Positions 1 to 6,830 of a stretch of 50,560 nucleotides of DNA are shown here, in pieces. Within the stretch, counting starts at the first letter, position 1. Each line of letters starts with the position of its first letter. The notes beneath the pieces are model-generated. The model ran no database searches. It worked only from the letters and a program-made list of their open reading frames with translations, and was not told the origin of the DNA. The DNA lies in assembly GCF_000213975.1 (NCBI RefSeq), contig NZ_GL892076.1, positions 951,403 through 1,001,962 of the forward strand, read 5' to 3'. The position numbers and the translations under genes are program-made. The DNA is from Centipeda periodontii DSM 2778 (lineage in GTDB: Bacteria; Bacillota; Negativicutes; Selenomonadales; Selenomonadaceae).

Positions 1-20
1 GTGAGAACACGGCTTTTTTG

Positions 21-49
21 TTGCAATAAATTCTTGCAGGCGTTATAGT
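21..49 (+). promoter_or_regulatory. Sigma-70-type promoter of the glucitol operon
   Basis: A -35 element TTGCAA (21-26) is followed after 17 bp by a -10 element TATAGT (44-49). Transcription would begin near 56 and run into the SorC-type regulator at 121. The match is 4/6 and 5/6 to consensus. Assignment is by inspection only. Confidence 0.55.
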
Positions 50-81
50 CAGCTTGTCAGGATGACAAAAGCGCTAGTACA

Positions 82-93
82 TCACATATGTGA
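82..93. promoter_or_regulatory. Palindromic operator candidate, glucitol operon leader
   Basis: A perfect 12-bp palindrome, TCACATATGTGA, lies between the predicted transcription start and the Shine-Dalgarno sequence GAGGAGG. Its place downstream of the promoter and directly ahead of a SorC-family regulator suggests an operator for autoregulation or for a catabolite regulator. The regulator that binds it is not known from sequence. Confidence 0.4.
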
Positions 94-120
94 AAGTTAT
101 TTCTCCGAGGAGGAAGTAAC

Positions 121-1059
121 ATGCAGGCCGTTGATAAACGGATCCTTATCAAAGCGGCAAATCTTTACTATACGGATGGTCTGAAGCAGAGCGAGATCGC
201 GCAGCGTCTCGGCGTTGATCGTACGACAGTGAGTAAATATCTCAAGCGTGCGGTTGCGGCAGGAATTGTTCGCATCATTGTTGAGACGGACAGCAATGAG
301 GAGCTTGAGAGTGCGCTGGAACGCCGCTTCGGTCTCCGTGAGGCATATGTTGTATCACACAGCATTGATCTCGCGCAGGTCAAGAAGCGCATGGCGCAGG
401 CAGGACTCAGCCTCCTGCGGCGGATTGCGTCGGATGGACAGACCATTGGGATCGCATGGGGGACAAGCATTCGAGAGCTGACGCATTATGCGGCGGCAGA
501 GCGGTTGCACCCCGTGCGTGCAGACTTCGTTCCGCTCGACGGCGGACCGGAGAGCGTTGACAGCGATCTCCATGTGAACACGCTCTGCTACGAGCTTGCA
601 AACGCGTTCGGCGGACGCAGTCACTATATCTATGCCCCAGCGATTGCGCGTACGGCGGAGATTGCGGCGGCGATTCGGCAGGACGTGAACTTCGAGCAGA
701 TCACGAAGTTCTGGGAGAAGCTCGATATCGGCATTGTCGGTATCGGTGCTCCTGTGAAGTCCTCGAATCTTGTCTGGATGGGCAGCTTCGGACGCGAGGC
801 GATCGAAAGCCTTCTGCGGGAGAGGGTCGTCGGTGAGATCTGCTCCATGTTCTACGACGTGGAGGGACGCCCTGTTACCACCGAGTTTCACGATCGTATC
901 ATCGCTGTCGAGCTTGCACGCCTCCGTGCACTGCCCTACAGCATCGGCATGGCGGCATCGCGTGAAAAGGTGCCCGCGATTCTCGGAGCGCTGCGCGGAC
1001 ACTATATCAATGTCCTCATCACGGATGAGGAGACCGCAAGAATTTTGTTAAATGAGTAA
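121..1059 (+). CDS. SorC-family transcriptional regulator (sorbitol-responsive)
   Basis: A 312-residue DNA-binding regulator. The first 60 residues contain a helix-turn-helix (LKQSEIAQRLGVDRTTVSKY, about residues 21-40). The rest, from about residue 65, matches the SorC/DeoR sugar-phosphate-binding domain, with GIAWGTSI and GIVGIGAP as recognisable phosphate-loop segments. In this family a phosphorylated sugar, here probably glucitol-6-phosphate, binds the C-terminal domain and changes operator binding. It is the first gene of the operon, preceded by GAGGAGG seven bases before ATG, and a promoter plus a palindrome lie upstream. E. coli uses different regulators (GutM with a DeoR-type SrlR), so the SorC-type arrangement is closer to Firmicute sorbitol operons. 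Family assignment is firm; the inducer is inferred from the neighbours. Confidence 0.85.
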   Translation: MQAVDKRILIKAANLYYTDGLKQSEIAQRLGVDRTTVSKYLKRAVAAGIVRIIVETDSNEELESALERRFGLREAYVVSHSIDLAQVKKRMAQAGLSLLRRIASDGQTIGIAWGTSIRELTHYAAAERLHPVRADFVPLDGGPESVDSDLHVNTLCYELANAFGGRSHYIYAPAIARTAEIAAAIRQDVNFEQITKFWEKLDIGIVGIGAPVKSSNLVWMGSFGREAIESLLRERVVGEICSMFYDVEGRPVTTEFHDRIIAVELARLRALPYSIGMAASREKVPAILGALRGHYINVLITDEETARILLNE

Positions 1060-1078
1060 TACGAAAGGGGCGAAAACT

Positions 1079-1471
1079 ATGCTGTGGCTTGTTCTCATCG
1101 CCGTCACCATGTGGGTGCTTCAGCTCGTCCTGAGCATTCTCCAATTTCGTCGCTTCGCGGCGCACGTGAAGGAGATGCGCCGCGAGGGGCGGGTCGCCAT
1201 CGGCAAGGCGAAGGGGCGCTTTGTCGCCGGGGCAATCGTACTCTTTGTGATCGACGCGGAGTGCAACATCCTGCGCGGTGAGATCATGAAGGGCGTCACC
1301 GTATTTGCAGGTTTTCGCCCCTTCGAGGATTTTAGCGGCAGAAATCTGCTCGACCTCGATGAGGCGTCCGTTGCCTCCTATGACCGTCAGACGCGCCGCG
1401 CCGTCCTCGGTGCGCGCGAGGAGTACATCATCTATCAGGAGCAGGGGGAAACCCTTGCCAGTCATGCATAA
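1079..1471 (+). CDS. gutM: Glucitol operon activator GutM
   Basis: A 130-residue protein with one N-terminal membrane helix (about residues 1-20), followed by the GutM family core, including FRRFAAHVKEMRREG and the segment from GRNLLDLDEASVASYD onward. In E. coli GutM (about 119 aa) is an activator of the glucitol operon. I place the start at ATG 1079, which has the Shine-Dalgarno sequence GAAAGGGG eight to nine bases upstream. The earlier ATG at 1052 overlaps the stop of the preceding gene and adds nine unconserved residues. It sits between the regulator and the PTS membrane components, as expected for a gut/srl operon. Confidence 0.82.
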   Translation: MLWLVLIAVTMWVLQLVLSILQFRRFAAHVKEMRREGRVAIGKAKGRFVAGAIVLFVIDAECNILRGEIMKGVTVFAGFRPFEDFSGRNLLDLDEASVASYDRQTRRAVLGAREEYIIYQEQGETLASHA

Positions 1472-1499
1472 GAGTTGTTTCCATTGAAAGGAGACCAAT

Positions 1500-2054
1500 A
1501 TGGATACGCTTATCCTCTTTGCCGAAGGCTTCATCGGCATGTTCAACAAGGGCGGTGAGACCTTGATCGGATGGGTCACGGGCATCATCCCGACGCTCGT
1601 CTGCCTGCTCGTTGCGATGAACGCGATCGTGCTCTTTGTCGGCAACGAGCGCGTTGAGAAATTTGCCCACCTCTGCGCGGGCAACCCCATTTCGCGCTAT
1701 GTCGTCCTCCCGTTCATCGGCGTGTTCTTCCTCTGCAACCCGATGGCGCTCTCGCTCGGAAAATTCCTGCCCGAGTACTACAAGCCCTCCTACTACGCGG
1801 CATCCTCGTCCGCTTGCCACACGATGAACGGCATGTTCCCGCACGTCAACCCCGGCGAGATGTTCGTCTTCCTCGGCGTTGCGAACGGCATCACCACGCT
1901 CGGTCTGCCGTACACCGATCTTGCACTGCGCTATCTGTTGGTCGGACTCATCGTCAACTTCCTGCGCGGTTGGCTCACGGACTTTACGACGGCATACGTA
2001 CAGCGTCAGCAGGGCGTACAGCTCAGCAAAGAGCCGGCAGTGCTCAAGAGCTAA
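1500..2054 (+). CDS. srlA: PTS glucitol/sorbitol transporter subunit IIC
   Basis: A 184-residue membrane protein, matching the usual length of SrlA (about 187 aa). It has several hydrophobic helices and family-typical segments such as [20 protein letters not shown] near the N-terminus and [14 protein letters not shown] in the middle. With SrlE it forms the permease that takes up glucitol while phosphorylating it to glucitol-6-phosphate. A good Shine-Dalgarno (AAAGGAGA) lies eight bases before ATG. Only 24 bp separate it from srlE, indicating co-translation in one operon. Confidence 0.92.
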   Translation: MDTLILFAEGFIGMFNKGGETLIGWVTGIIPTLVCLLVAMNAIVLFVGNERVEKFAHLCAGNPISRYVVLPFIGVFFLCNPMALSLGKFLPEYYKPSYYAASSSACHTMNGMFPHVNPGEMFVFLGVANGITTLGLPYTDLALRYLLVGLIVNFLRGWLTDFTTAYVQRQQGVQLSKEPAVLKS

Positions 2055-2078
2055 GGAACGAGGAAAGGAGAAACGATC

Positions 2079-3074
2079 ATGAGCGAATACAAGAGTGTTG
2101 TCGTATCGGCGGGCTCGGGCGGCTTTGGCGGCCCTCTCACACTCACGCCGGACGAGAAGAAGAATAAGATCGTCAACATCACGGGCGGCGTCATCTCGGA
2201 TGTTGCGATGCGTCTCGGTGAAATGACTGGAGCGGAGGTCGTGGACGGCTTCAAGACCAGCGTCCCCGAGGATGAGATCCTCGCGGCGGTCATCGACTGC
2301 GGCGGTACGCTGCGCTGCGGCATCTATCCGCAGAAGCGCATCTTCACCGTGAACATCAAGCAGACGGGACCCTCCGGTCCGCTCGCACAGTATATCAAGG
2401 AAGATATCTACGTCTCGGGCGTCAAGCCTCAGAACATCGCGTTCAGCGACGGTACGGCGGCACCCGCGGCGGCATCCGCAGCAGTCGAGACGGAAGAGGC
2501 GAAGCCGAAATACGATACCTCGAAGAAGATCACCGAGCAGTCCGGCAGCCTCATGGCGAAGGTCGGACAGATGATGGGCGGCATCGTCGCTACGTTCTAT
2601 CAGGCGGGACGCGAGTCCATCAATACACTCATCACAACCATCCTGCCGTTCATGGCGTTCGTCTCCATGCTGATCGGCGTCATTCTCGGCTCGGGCTTCG
2701 GCGACTTCGTTGCGCATTTCGTCTCGCCGCTTGCCGCATCCCCTGTGGGGCTCGTCATCCTCGCGCTGATCTGCTCCTTCCCGCTCCTCTCCCCATTCCT
2801 TGGGCCCGGCGCGGTCATCGCACAGGTTGTCGGCGTCCTCATCGGCGTTGAGATCGGACTCGGACACATCCCGCCGAACCTCGCGCTTCCCGCAGTCTTT
2901 GCGATCAACGTGCAGTGTGCCTGCGACTTCATCCCCGTCGGACTCGGACTTGCCGAGGCAGATGCCAAGACCGTCGAGATCGGCGTGCCTGCCGTCCTCT
3001 ACTCGCGCTTTATGACCGGCCCGCTCGCCGTCATCATCGCATGGATTGCAAGCGCAGGACTTTACGAGAATTGA
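2079..3074 (+). CDS. srlE: PTS glucitol/sorbitol transporter subunit IIBC
   Basis: A 331-residue protein. Residues 1 to about 130 are the EIIB-Gut domain with the phosphorylation-site cysteine in the stretch [15 protein letters not shown]. An Ala/Glu-rich linker (about 125-150) follows, then a membrane domain with several helices from about residue 185. It receives the phosphate from EIIA-Gut and passes it to the sugar during transport through SrlA/SrlE. Its length agrees with E. coli SrlE (319 aa). The dehydrogenase gene begins 34 bp downstream. No EIIA-Gut (SrlB) gene is found before or after it in this window, so the phosphoryl donor must be encoded elsewhere. Confidence 0.92.
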   Translation: MSEYKSVVVSAGSGGFGGPLTLTPDEKKNKIVNITGGVISDVAMRLGEMTGAEVVDGFKTSVPEDEILAAVIDCGGTLRCGIYPQKRIFTVNIKQTGPSGPLAQYIKEDIYVSGVKPQNIAFSDGTAAPAAASAAVETEEAKPKYDTSKKITEQSGSLMAKVGQMMGGIVATFYQAGRESINTLITTILPFMAFVSMLIGVILGSGFGDFVAHFVSPLAASPVGLVILALICSFPLLSPFLGPGAVIAQVVGVLIGVEIGLGHIPPNLALPAVFAINVQCACDFIPVGLGLAEADAKTVEIGVPAVLYSRFMTGPLAVIIAWIASAGLYEN

Positions 3075-3108
3075 TATATTTCCCTGATCAAACAAAGGAG
3101 AAGCGATT

Positions 3109-3918
3109 ATGAGTTGGTTGAATCTCGAAGGAAAAACTGCCATTGTCACGGGCGGAGCGTCGGGCATCGGCAAAGCGGTCGTCGAGGAGTTTTTGGCACA
3201 GGGGGCGAATGTTGTCGTCTGTGATATGAACCCCGAGGCTCCTGCATTCGATGAGAAGCGCGGCAAGGTGCTCTACGTTGTCACCGATGTCACGCAGCGT
3301 GCGAGCGTTGAGGCGATGGTTGCGGCAGCGAAGGAGAAATTCGGCAGAATCGACATCCTCGTCAACAACGCCGGCATCAATATCCCGCGCCTCCTTGTCG
3401 ATCCGAAGGATCCGCATGGGAAATATGAGCTGGATGATGCCGTCTTTGACAAGGTCACGGCGGTCAACCTCAAGGGCGTCTACCTCTGCGCGCAGGCAGT
3501 CGGGCGTGAGCTCGTCGCACAGGGACACGGCGTGCTCATCAACATGAGTTCCGAGAGCGGCATCGAGGGCTCCGAGGGACAGAGCATCTACGCAGCGACC
3601 AAGAACGCCGTCAACTCCTTCACGCGCTCGTGGGCGAAGGAGTTCGGTAAGTACGGTGTGCGCGTCATCGGCGTCGCACCCGGCATCCTCGAGGCGACAG
3701 GGCTTCGTACCCTCGCCTATGAGGAGGCGCTTGCCTACACGCGCGGCATCACCGTCGATGACCTGCGCAAGGGATACGCAAGCACGAAGACCACCCCGCT
3801 CGGACGCAGCGGCAAGCTCTCCGAGGTCGCCGACCTCGTCGTCTACCTCGCCTCCGAGCGTGCCTCCTATATCCACGGCGTCACATATAATGTGGCGGGC
3901 GGCAAGACGCGCGGCTGA
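3109..3918 (+). CDS. srlD: Sorbitol-6-phosphate 2-dehydrogenase (SDR family)
   Basis: A 269-residue short-chain dehydrogenase/reductase. It shows the nucleotide-binding motif TGGASGIG (about residues 15-22), the NNAG motif, the catalytic Ser (MSSESG) and the Y-x-x-x-K pair in YAATK. It would oxidise D-sorbitol-6-phosphate to fructose-6-phosphate with NAD+ in the cytoplasm, completing the pathway begun by the PTS genes immediately upstream. The Shine-Dalgarno AAAGGAG lies seven bases before ATG. It is the last gene of the operon; a hairpin follows at 3946. The reaction is assigned from context plus family resemblance; a relative acting on another ketose/polyol phosphate is the main alternative. 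Confidence 0.85.
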   Translation: MSWLNLEGKTAIVTGGASGIGKAVVEEFLAQGANVVVCDMNPEAPAFDEKRGKVLYVVTDVTQRASVEAMVAAAKEKFGRIDILVNNAGINIPRLLVDPKDPHGKYELDDAVFDKVTAVNLKGVYLCAQAVGRELVAQGHGVLINMSSESGIEGSEGQSIYAATKNAVNSFTRSWAKEFGKYGVRVIGVAPGILEATGLRTLAYEEALAYTRGITVDDLRKGYASTKTTPLGRSGKLSEVADLVVYLASERASYIHGVTYNVAGGKTRG

Positions 3919-3945
3919 GATAAAAAGAAGTTCACATGATACATG

Positions 3946-3985
3946 AAAGCCCATCTCGACGTGATAAACGTATGAGATGGGCTTT
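3946..3985 (+). terminator. Terminator of the glucitol operon
   Basis: A perfect 12-bp inverted repeat, AAAGCCCATCTC (3946-3957) and GAGATGGGCTTT (3974-3985), with a 16-nt loop, lies 28 bp after the dehydrogenase stop codon. The T run is short, so termination may be partial. Confidence 0.75.
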
Positions 3986-4014
3986 ATGAATGTTAAACTG
4001 AAATTGAAAATTCC

Positions 4015-4043
4015 TTTACCAAACAAGAGAATGATATTATAAT
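4015..4043 (+). promoter_or_regulatory. Sigma-70-type promoter ahead of the 4184 gene
   Basis: TTTACC (4015-4020), a 17-bp spacer and a perfect TATAAT (4038-4043). Transcription would start near 4050, giving a leader of about 135 nt before the next coding sequence. That leader holds a strong terminator-like hairpin (4096-4123). Confidence 0.6.
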
Positions 4044-4049
4044 AGAAAG

Positions 4050-4123
4050 TAAGTAAATGTTTCGAACCATTCATGGAATTTCGTCCATAAAATTGAAAAG
4101 GTTGCCTGATAGGTGACCTTTTT
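4050..4123 (+). ncRNA. Candidate small RNA or attenuated leader
   Basis: The stretch from the predicted start near 4050 to 4123 could be a transcript of about 75 nt. It contains a small hairpin, ATGGA/TCCAT (4073-4077 with 4084-4088). It then ends in a strong stem, AAAAGGTTGCCT (4096-4107) with AGGTGACCTTTT (4111-4122), a 3-nt loop with two G-T pairs, finishing in five Ts. This is the form of an intrinsic terminator. It may end a small RNA, or act as an attenuator for the gene at 4184. No known RNA family was recognised. Confidence 0.35.
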
Positions 4124-4183
4124 CCTCCTCCCATCACGTATACTGGACATAGTTTCGGTCAACTATTTAAGGAGGAGATCACT

Positions 4184-4633
4184 ATGTCATGGGTAAAGAA
4201 CGGACTGCTGCTTGCAGCGGGCGGGGTTATCGGACTATGCGTGGCTGCGGCTCTGGAGGCGGATGATGATGGTGCGGAGCGCGGCTCCGAAGGACTGCGC
4301 GACGTGGACGGCATCGCCCTCCTCGGAGAGAAGCTGCGCCGTGAGGCGGAGTGGGCGATGGAGGAGTGCACGAACGATGAGGAGCGCGCTGCCGTCTATG
4401 CAGAAATCAAGACATCCATCGGCGCCTTGCAGGAAAAACTCGCCACGCGCGGCGCGGAGATCATTGCGGAACTGGAAGCACAGTTCGCAGAGGGGAGAGA
4501 TGAGGCAGATCCGATGAATGAACCGCCTGTGCAGACGACGCAAGTGCAGAACATCCGAAACGCACTTGACGAGTTGGCGCAGTCCATGGATGAGACGCTG
4601 AAGGGCTTGCAGCCCGTGAAAGCGACGGTGTAG
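4184..4633 (+). CDS. Small membrane-anchored hypothetical protein
   Basis: A 149-residue protein of unknown function. It starts with a hydrophobic helix (about residues 4-23, rich in Leu, Ala and Gly). A charged, mostly helical and acidic region follows, with runs such as ERAAVYAEIKTSIGALQEKL that look like amphipathic or coiled-coil helices. It lacks a clear signal-peptidase site, so it probably stays anchored in the inner membrane with the helical part on one face. The Shine-Dalgarno AAGGAGGAG gives a strong start at ATG 4184. It appears to be a single-gene unit with its own promoter and hairpin leader. I recognise no family. Confidence 0.7.
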   Translation: MSWVKNGLLLAAGGVIGLCVAAALEADDDGAERGSEGLRDVDGIALLGEKLRREAEWAMEECTNDEERAAVYAEIKTSIGALQEKLATRGAEIIAELEAQFAEGRDEADPMNEPPVQTTQVQNIRNALDELAQSMDETLKGLQPVKATV

Positions 4634-4677
4634 ACTCTCAGCAGAGATCGCTCTGCATCTGTCGGGCGGATTTTATA

Positions 4678-4838
4678 GGAATCACTCACTGACAAAAGTC
4701 AGTCCATCAAATTGGTGTCGATTTTTCGTCCGATTGAGGAGGTAAAACAGACGAATAGCAAAGGCTATGTGGAAGATCGAGGATGAAAAGCGGGGAAAAG
4801 ATGTGCTGAGATGGTGGTGCTGAATTTATCAGAGGCTC
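4678..4838. repeat. MITE-like element, copy A
   Basis: This non-coding stretch can be aligned along most of its length with 41797-41956. Shared blocks include GGAATCACT at the left end, a central GATTTTT-GTCCGA block and GGTGCTGAATTTATCAG at the right end. The ends of the better-preserved copy are inverted repeats. Copy A has a 4-nt insertion in its left end (CACTCACT) and a decayed right end after TTTATCAG. Internal stems TTCGTC/GACGAA and ATAGC/GCTAT are present. It looks like a degenerate, non-autonomous mobile element or structured interspersed repeat. Confidence 0.65.
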
Positions 4839-4912
4839 TTATATTTTTGCTGAGGACTAAAAGAACAGAAAAGTATATGATTTAATTTTTCTTCTTTTCG
4901 GAGATACTGTAA

Positions 4913-4941
4913 TTGACACTGATCTGTAAAGTGCTTATAAT
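4913..4941 (+). promoter_or_regulatory. Perfect-consensus sigma-70 promoter of the radical SAM cluster
   Basis: TTGACA (4913-4918), exactly 17 bp, then TATAAT (4936-4941): full consensus at both hexamers with optimal spacing. The start site near 4948 gives a leader of about 90 nt before ATG 5039. Such a strong promoter suggests high constitutive expression or control by a repressor; the leader carries CTGATAAAATCAG (4962-4974), a possible operator. Confidence 0.75.
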
Positions 4942-4954
4942 TAAACTGTGTTTA

Positions 4955-4976
4955 GGAACCACTGATAAAATCAGCA
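4955..4976 (-). repeat. Solo end of the MITE-like element
   Basis: GGAACCACTGATAAAATCAG and the next two bases match, in inverted orientation, the right end of the element at 41797-41956 with only a few differences. It lies just after the predicted transcription start of the radical SAM operon. It could be a leftover of an excised or truncated copy. Confidence 0.5.
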
Positions 4977-5038
4977 AAATCTTCTACTCCATTTGATCTG
5001 AAATCCTTATATCCTAGAGAAGGTGGTTATTTTTCGTT

Positions 5039-6085
5039 ATGAAAAACTATCGTAAAATTTTTCGCATACAGGATAAACGTGCGATCGAGGCTTTGTATAA
5101 AAACGTTGAAGTAATGCAAGCAGCGGGGCAATATCCGGAAGAGTTCGATATGCCGATTACACTCCAGTATGAATTGATGTCAGAATGTAATCTGTACTGT
5201 AAGCATTGCTACAATGGCTCCGGTGAGCACCATACAACGCGCATGACAGTGGAGCGTTGGAAAGAACTGTCGTGTCATGTGGTCGGGCACGGTGGAATCT
5301 TTCAGGCAATCCTATCCGGTGGCGAACCTCTTCTTCTTGGGAATGACTTGTTTGACGTGATGGATATTCTTCACGATGACGGAACTTCGTTCGTCATTAT
5401 AACGAACGGCTTTCTATTGAGCAGGGAGAAGGTGCAGCGATTGAAAAAATATCGCTATTACTGGCTGCAGGTGTCGATTGATGCCGATACATCGGAGTTG
5501 CACGATGATTTCCGACAGGTTAAGGGTAGCTGGGAACACGCTGTTCATGGGGCATTTGAGGTGTCGAGTGCGGGGATTCCGCTCGTCATTGCGCATACGG
5601 TGACGCCAAAAACATTGGAGCGACTTCCGATGATGGCGAAACTTGTCTACCGTCTCGGGGCATCCTCCCTGATGGTTGGTCAAGTACTTCCTTCGGGGCG
5701 TGCCAATCGCTATGCAGAGGAGATATATCTATCCCCTGGGCAAGAGAATCGTATGTATGAACTCATTGAAACACTGGCGCAGGAGTATCGTGGTAAACTT
5801 GAATTGCAGCGCTCGTCGGGAATCAAAAATCAATTTGATCGTTATCAAATAGGACCCAATCTCGGTTGTATCATCCGTCCGAATGGTGATGTTCGGTTGG
5901 ACTGCATGGCACCCTTTGTTATGGGAAATGTACTCGAAGAGGATTTCTATGATATCTGGCAGAGGCGGGGGAGACGTATATGGAGTGATCCAAGAGTTCA
6001 GGAGTTTATTGCCTCTGTGGATGAGGAGGCACAGTCAGGGGCGATTCGAAACTATGTCGATGCCGATGTTCGCTTAGACGCATGA
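5039..6085 (+). CDS. Radical SAM peptide-modifying enzyme with short SPASM/twitch-like tail
   Basis: A 348-residue radical SAM protein. The [4Fe-4S]-binding motif CxxxCxxC is C50-C54-C57 (CNLYCKHC), and the SAM-contacting GGEP motif is at about residues 94-97. The C-terminus holds a shortened SPASM/twitch-like segment with C277 and C289, followed by GNVLEEDFYDIW, a form typical of enzymes acting on ribosomal peptides. It lacks the full set of cysteines for two auxiliary clusters. Downstream lie two small peptides and a PqqD-like protein, the usual partners of RiPP-forming radical SAM enzymes, so its substrates are probably those peptides. The modification (thioether, carbon-carbon bond, epimerisation or other) cannot be read from sequence. 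The start at ATG 5039 has AGAAGGTGG 12 bases upstream, a rather long spacing. The gene is AT-richer than its flanks, suggesting transfer. Confidence 0.85.
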   Translation: MKNYRKIFRIQDKRAIEALYKNVEVMQAAGQYPEEFDMPITLQYELMSECNLYCKHCYNGSGEHHTTRMTVERWKELSCHVVGHGGIFQAILSGGEPLLLGNDLFDVMDILHDDGTSFVIITNGFLLSREKVQRLKKYRYYWLQVSIDADTSELHDDFRQVKGSWEHAVHGAFEVSSAGIPLVIAHTVTPKTLERLPMMAKLVYRLGASSLMVGQVLPSGRANRYAEEIYLSPGQENRMYELIETLAQEYRGKLELQRSSGIKNQFDRYQIGPNLGCIIRPNGDVRLDCMAPFVMGNVLEEDFYDIWQRRGRRIWSDPRVQEFIASVDEEAQSGAIRNYVDADVRLDA

Positions 6086-6104
6086 ATATGTTAGGAGGTT
6101 CATC

Positions 6105-6329
6105 ATGGAAAAGCGAGAATATGTAAAGCCATCTGTTGTTACAGAAAATGACCCCAAAGGTATTGTGCCTGTTGCTGCCGCTGCTATTGCGAGTGGTGGG
6201 GCTGCTGTCGGTTTTCTTGCCGGATATGCCGCAACAAGGGCTGTGACCAATGCCTCCCGTGTCCTTGCCGCAAGAGCCGTAAACTATTTGGGTGAGATGC
6301 AGGAAACGGAGGGGCTCTGTTGTGTATGA
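6105..6329 (+). CDS. Putative RiPP precursor peptide 1 (glycine-zipper, Cys-Cys end)
   Basis: A 74-residue peptide. Its N-terminus has Y6-x-x-P9 (REYVKPSVV), similar to the YxxP motif that PqqD-type recognition domains bind in lasso and other leader peptides. A hydrophobic Ala/Gly stretch (about 20-47) follows, starting with IVP and containing a G32-x3-G36-x3-G40 glycine zipper. The tail is more polar and ends in L-C-C-V. Shine-Dalgarno AGGAGG six bases before ATG 6105. It overlaps the next gene by 8 nt. It shares the YxxP, IVP and GxxxGxxxG layout with the peptide at 6606. No database family is recalled; the precursor role is inferred from size, position and motif. Confidence 0.7.
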   Translation: MEKREYVKPSVVTENDPKGIVPVAAAAIASGGAAVGFLAGYAATRAVTNASRVLAARAVNYLGEMQETEGLCCV

Positions 6330-6609
6330 ACTGTGGAGAAATCTGGTTCCATGTAAGAATGCACTGAAAGAAAAGGAAAACGGGGAGTTTTTAATTGTTT
6401 CTTCAGCATGTTTAGAAATTTTTTATCTCAATGACTCAGCGAGAGAAGTTTTTTTGTTAATGGATGGGCACAGTTCCGTTGAGCGAATTATCGACCGGAT
6501 GATGGGGATTTACGATGTTGAGCGGGCTGTGTTAGAGAATGACATCATCGATGTCATTCGTGAATTGCAGTGGAAAAACTTAATATTATTAAGGAGGCGA
6601 GCGGCATGA
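6322..6609 (+). CDS. PqqD-like peptide-recognition protein (RRE)
   Basis: A 95-residue protein whose middle and end resemble PqqD-type RiPP recognition elements. A short beta segment (FLIVSSACLEIFYLND) is followed by helices with SAREVFLLMDGHSSVERII and a C-terminal helix with DVIRELQWKNLILL. Such proteins bind the leader of a precursor peptide and present it to the radical SAM enzyme. I choose GTG 6322 as the start because GGAGGGG lies seven bases before it and it overlaps the stop of peptide 1, implying translational coupling. An upstream in-frame ATG (6292) would lie inside the peptide gene. The stop overlaps the next start (ATGA at 6606). Confidence 0.75.
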   Translation: MYELWRNLVPCKNALKEKENGEFLIVSSACLEIFYLNDSAREVFLLMDGHSSVERIIDRMMGIYDVERAVLENDIIDVIRELQWKNLILLRRRAA

Positions 6610-6818
6610 AGCAATATATTCCACCTAAAATTGTAAATTATTTTACAGAACCTCAACCTATTGTTCCTCTTGCAGCGGTTACGGCGGCAGAAGTTGGTGC
6701 AGGGCTTGCTTTGGGAGTTTTGGCTGGTATGGGATTGGCGGGAGGTAGAAGGGATATTTACAAAGGTCCAAATAAAGGGCTTATGCCGATTGATATAATT
6801 GCTCCCACTGAGGTATAA
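6606..6818 (+). CDS. Putative RiPP precursor peptide 2 (glycine-zipper)
   Basis: A 70-residue peptide beginning MKQYIPPKIV, with Y4-x-x-P7, then IVPLAA and a hydrophobic stretch with a G33-x3-G37-x3-G41 glycine zipper. A polar tail follows (RRDIYKGPNKG and IDIIAPTEV). It has no cysteine, unlike peptide 1, so a sactipeptide-type thioether cannot form within this peptide. Start at ATG 6606 with AAGGAGG eight bases upstream and ATGA overlap with the PqqD-like gene. Paired peptides with GxxxG motifs recall two-peptide bacteriocins, but no leader cleavage site or exporter is evident. Function is unproven. Confidence 0.68.
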   Translation: MKQYIPPKIVNYFTEPQPIVPLAAVTAAEVGAGLALGVLAGMGLAGGRRDIYKGPNKGLMPIDIIAPTEV

Positions 6819-6830
6819 GGTTCGTTCGAT

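Larger units (their letters stand above)
4634..5038. other. Intergenic region without a gene
   Basis: About 400 bp with no plausible coding sequence. It holds a small hairpin just after the preceding gene (GCAGAG/CTCTGC, 4641-4656), a MITE-like repeat (4678-4838), a consensus promoter (4913-4941) and a solo repeat end (4955-4976). It is visibly more AT-rich than the regions before it and marks the left border of the radical SAM cluster. Confidence 0.7.

Noticed and set aside
1428..3266. Minus-strand open frame of 612 codons over the glucitol operon
   Set aside because: Overlaps four recognisable sense genes and is Asp/Glu/Arg-rich low-complexity; a shadow.
4641..4656. GCAGAG/CTCTGC hairpin as terminator of the 4184 gene
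   Set aside because: Only six base pairs and no T run; too weak to call.
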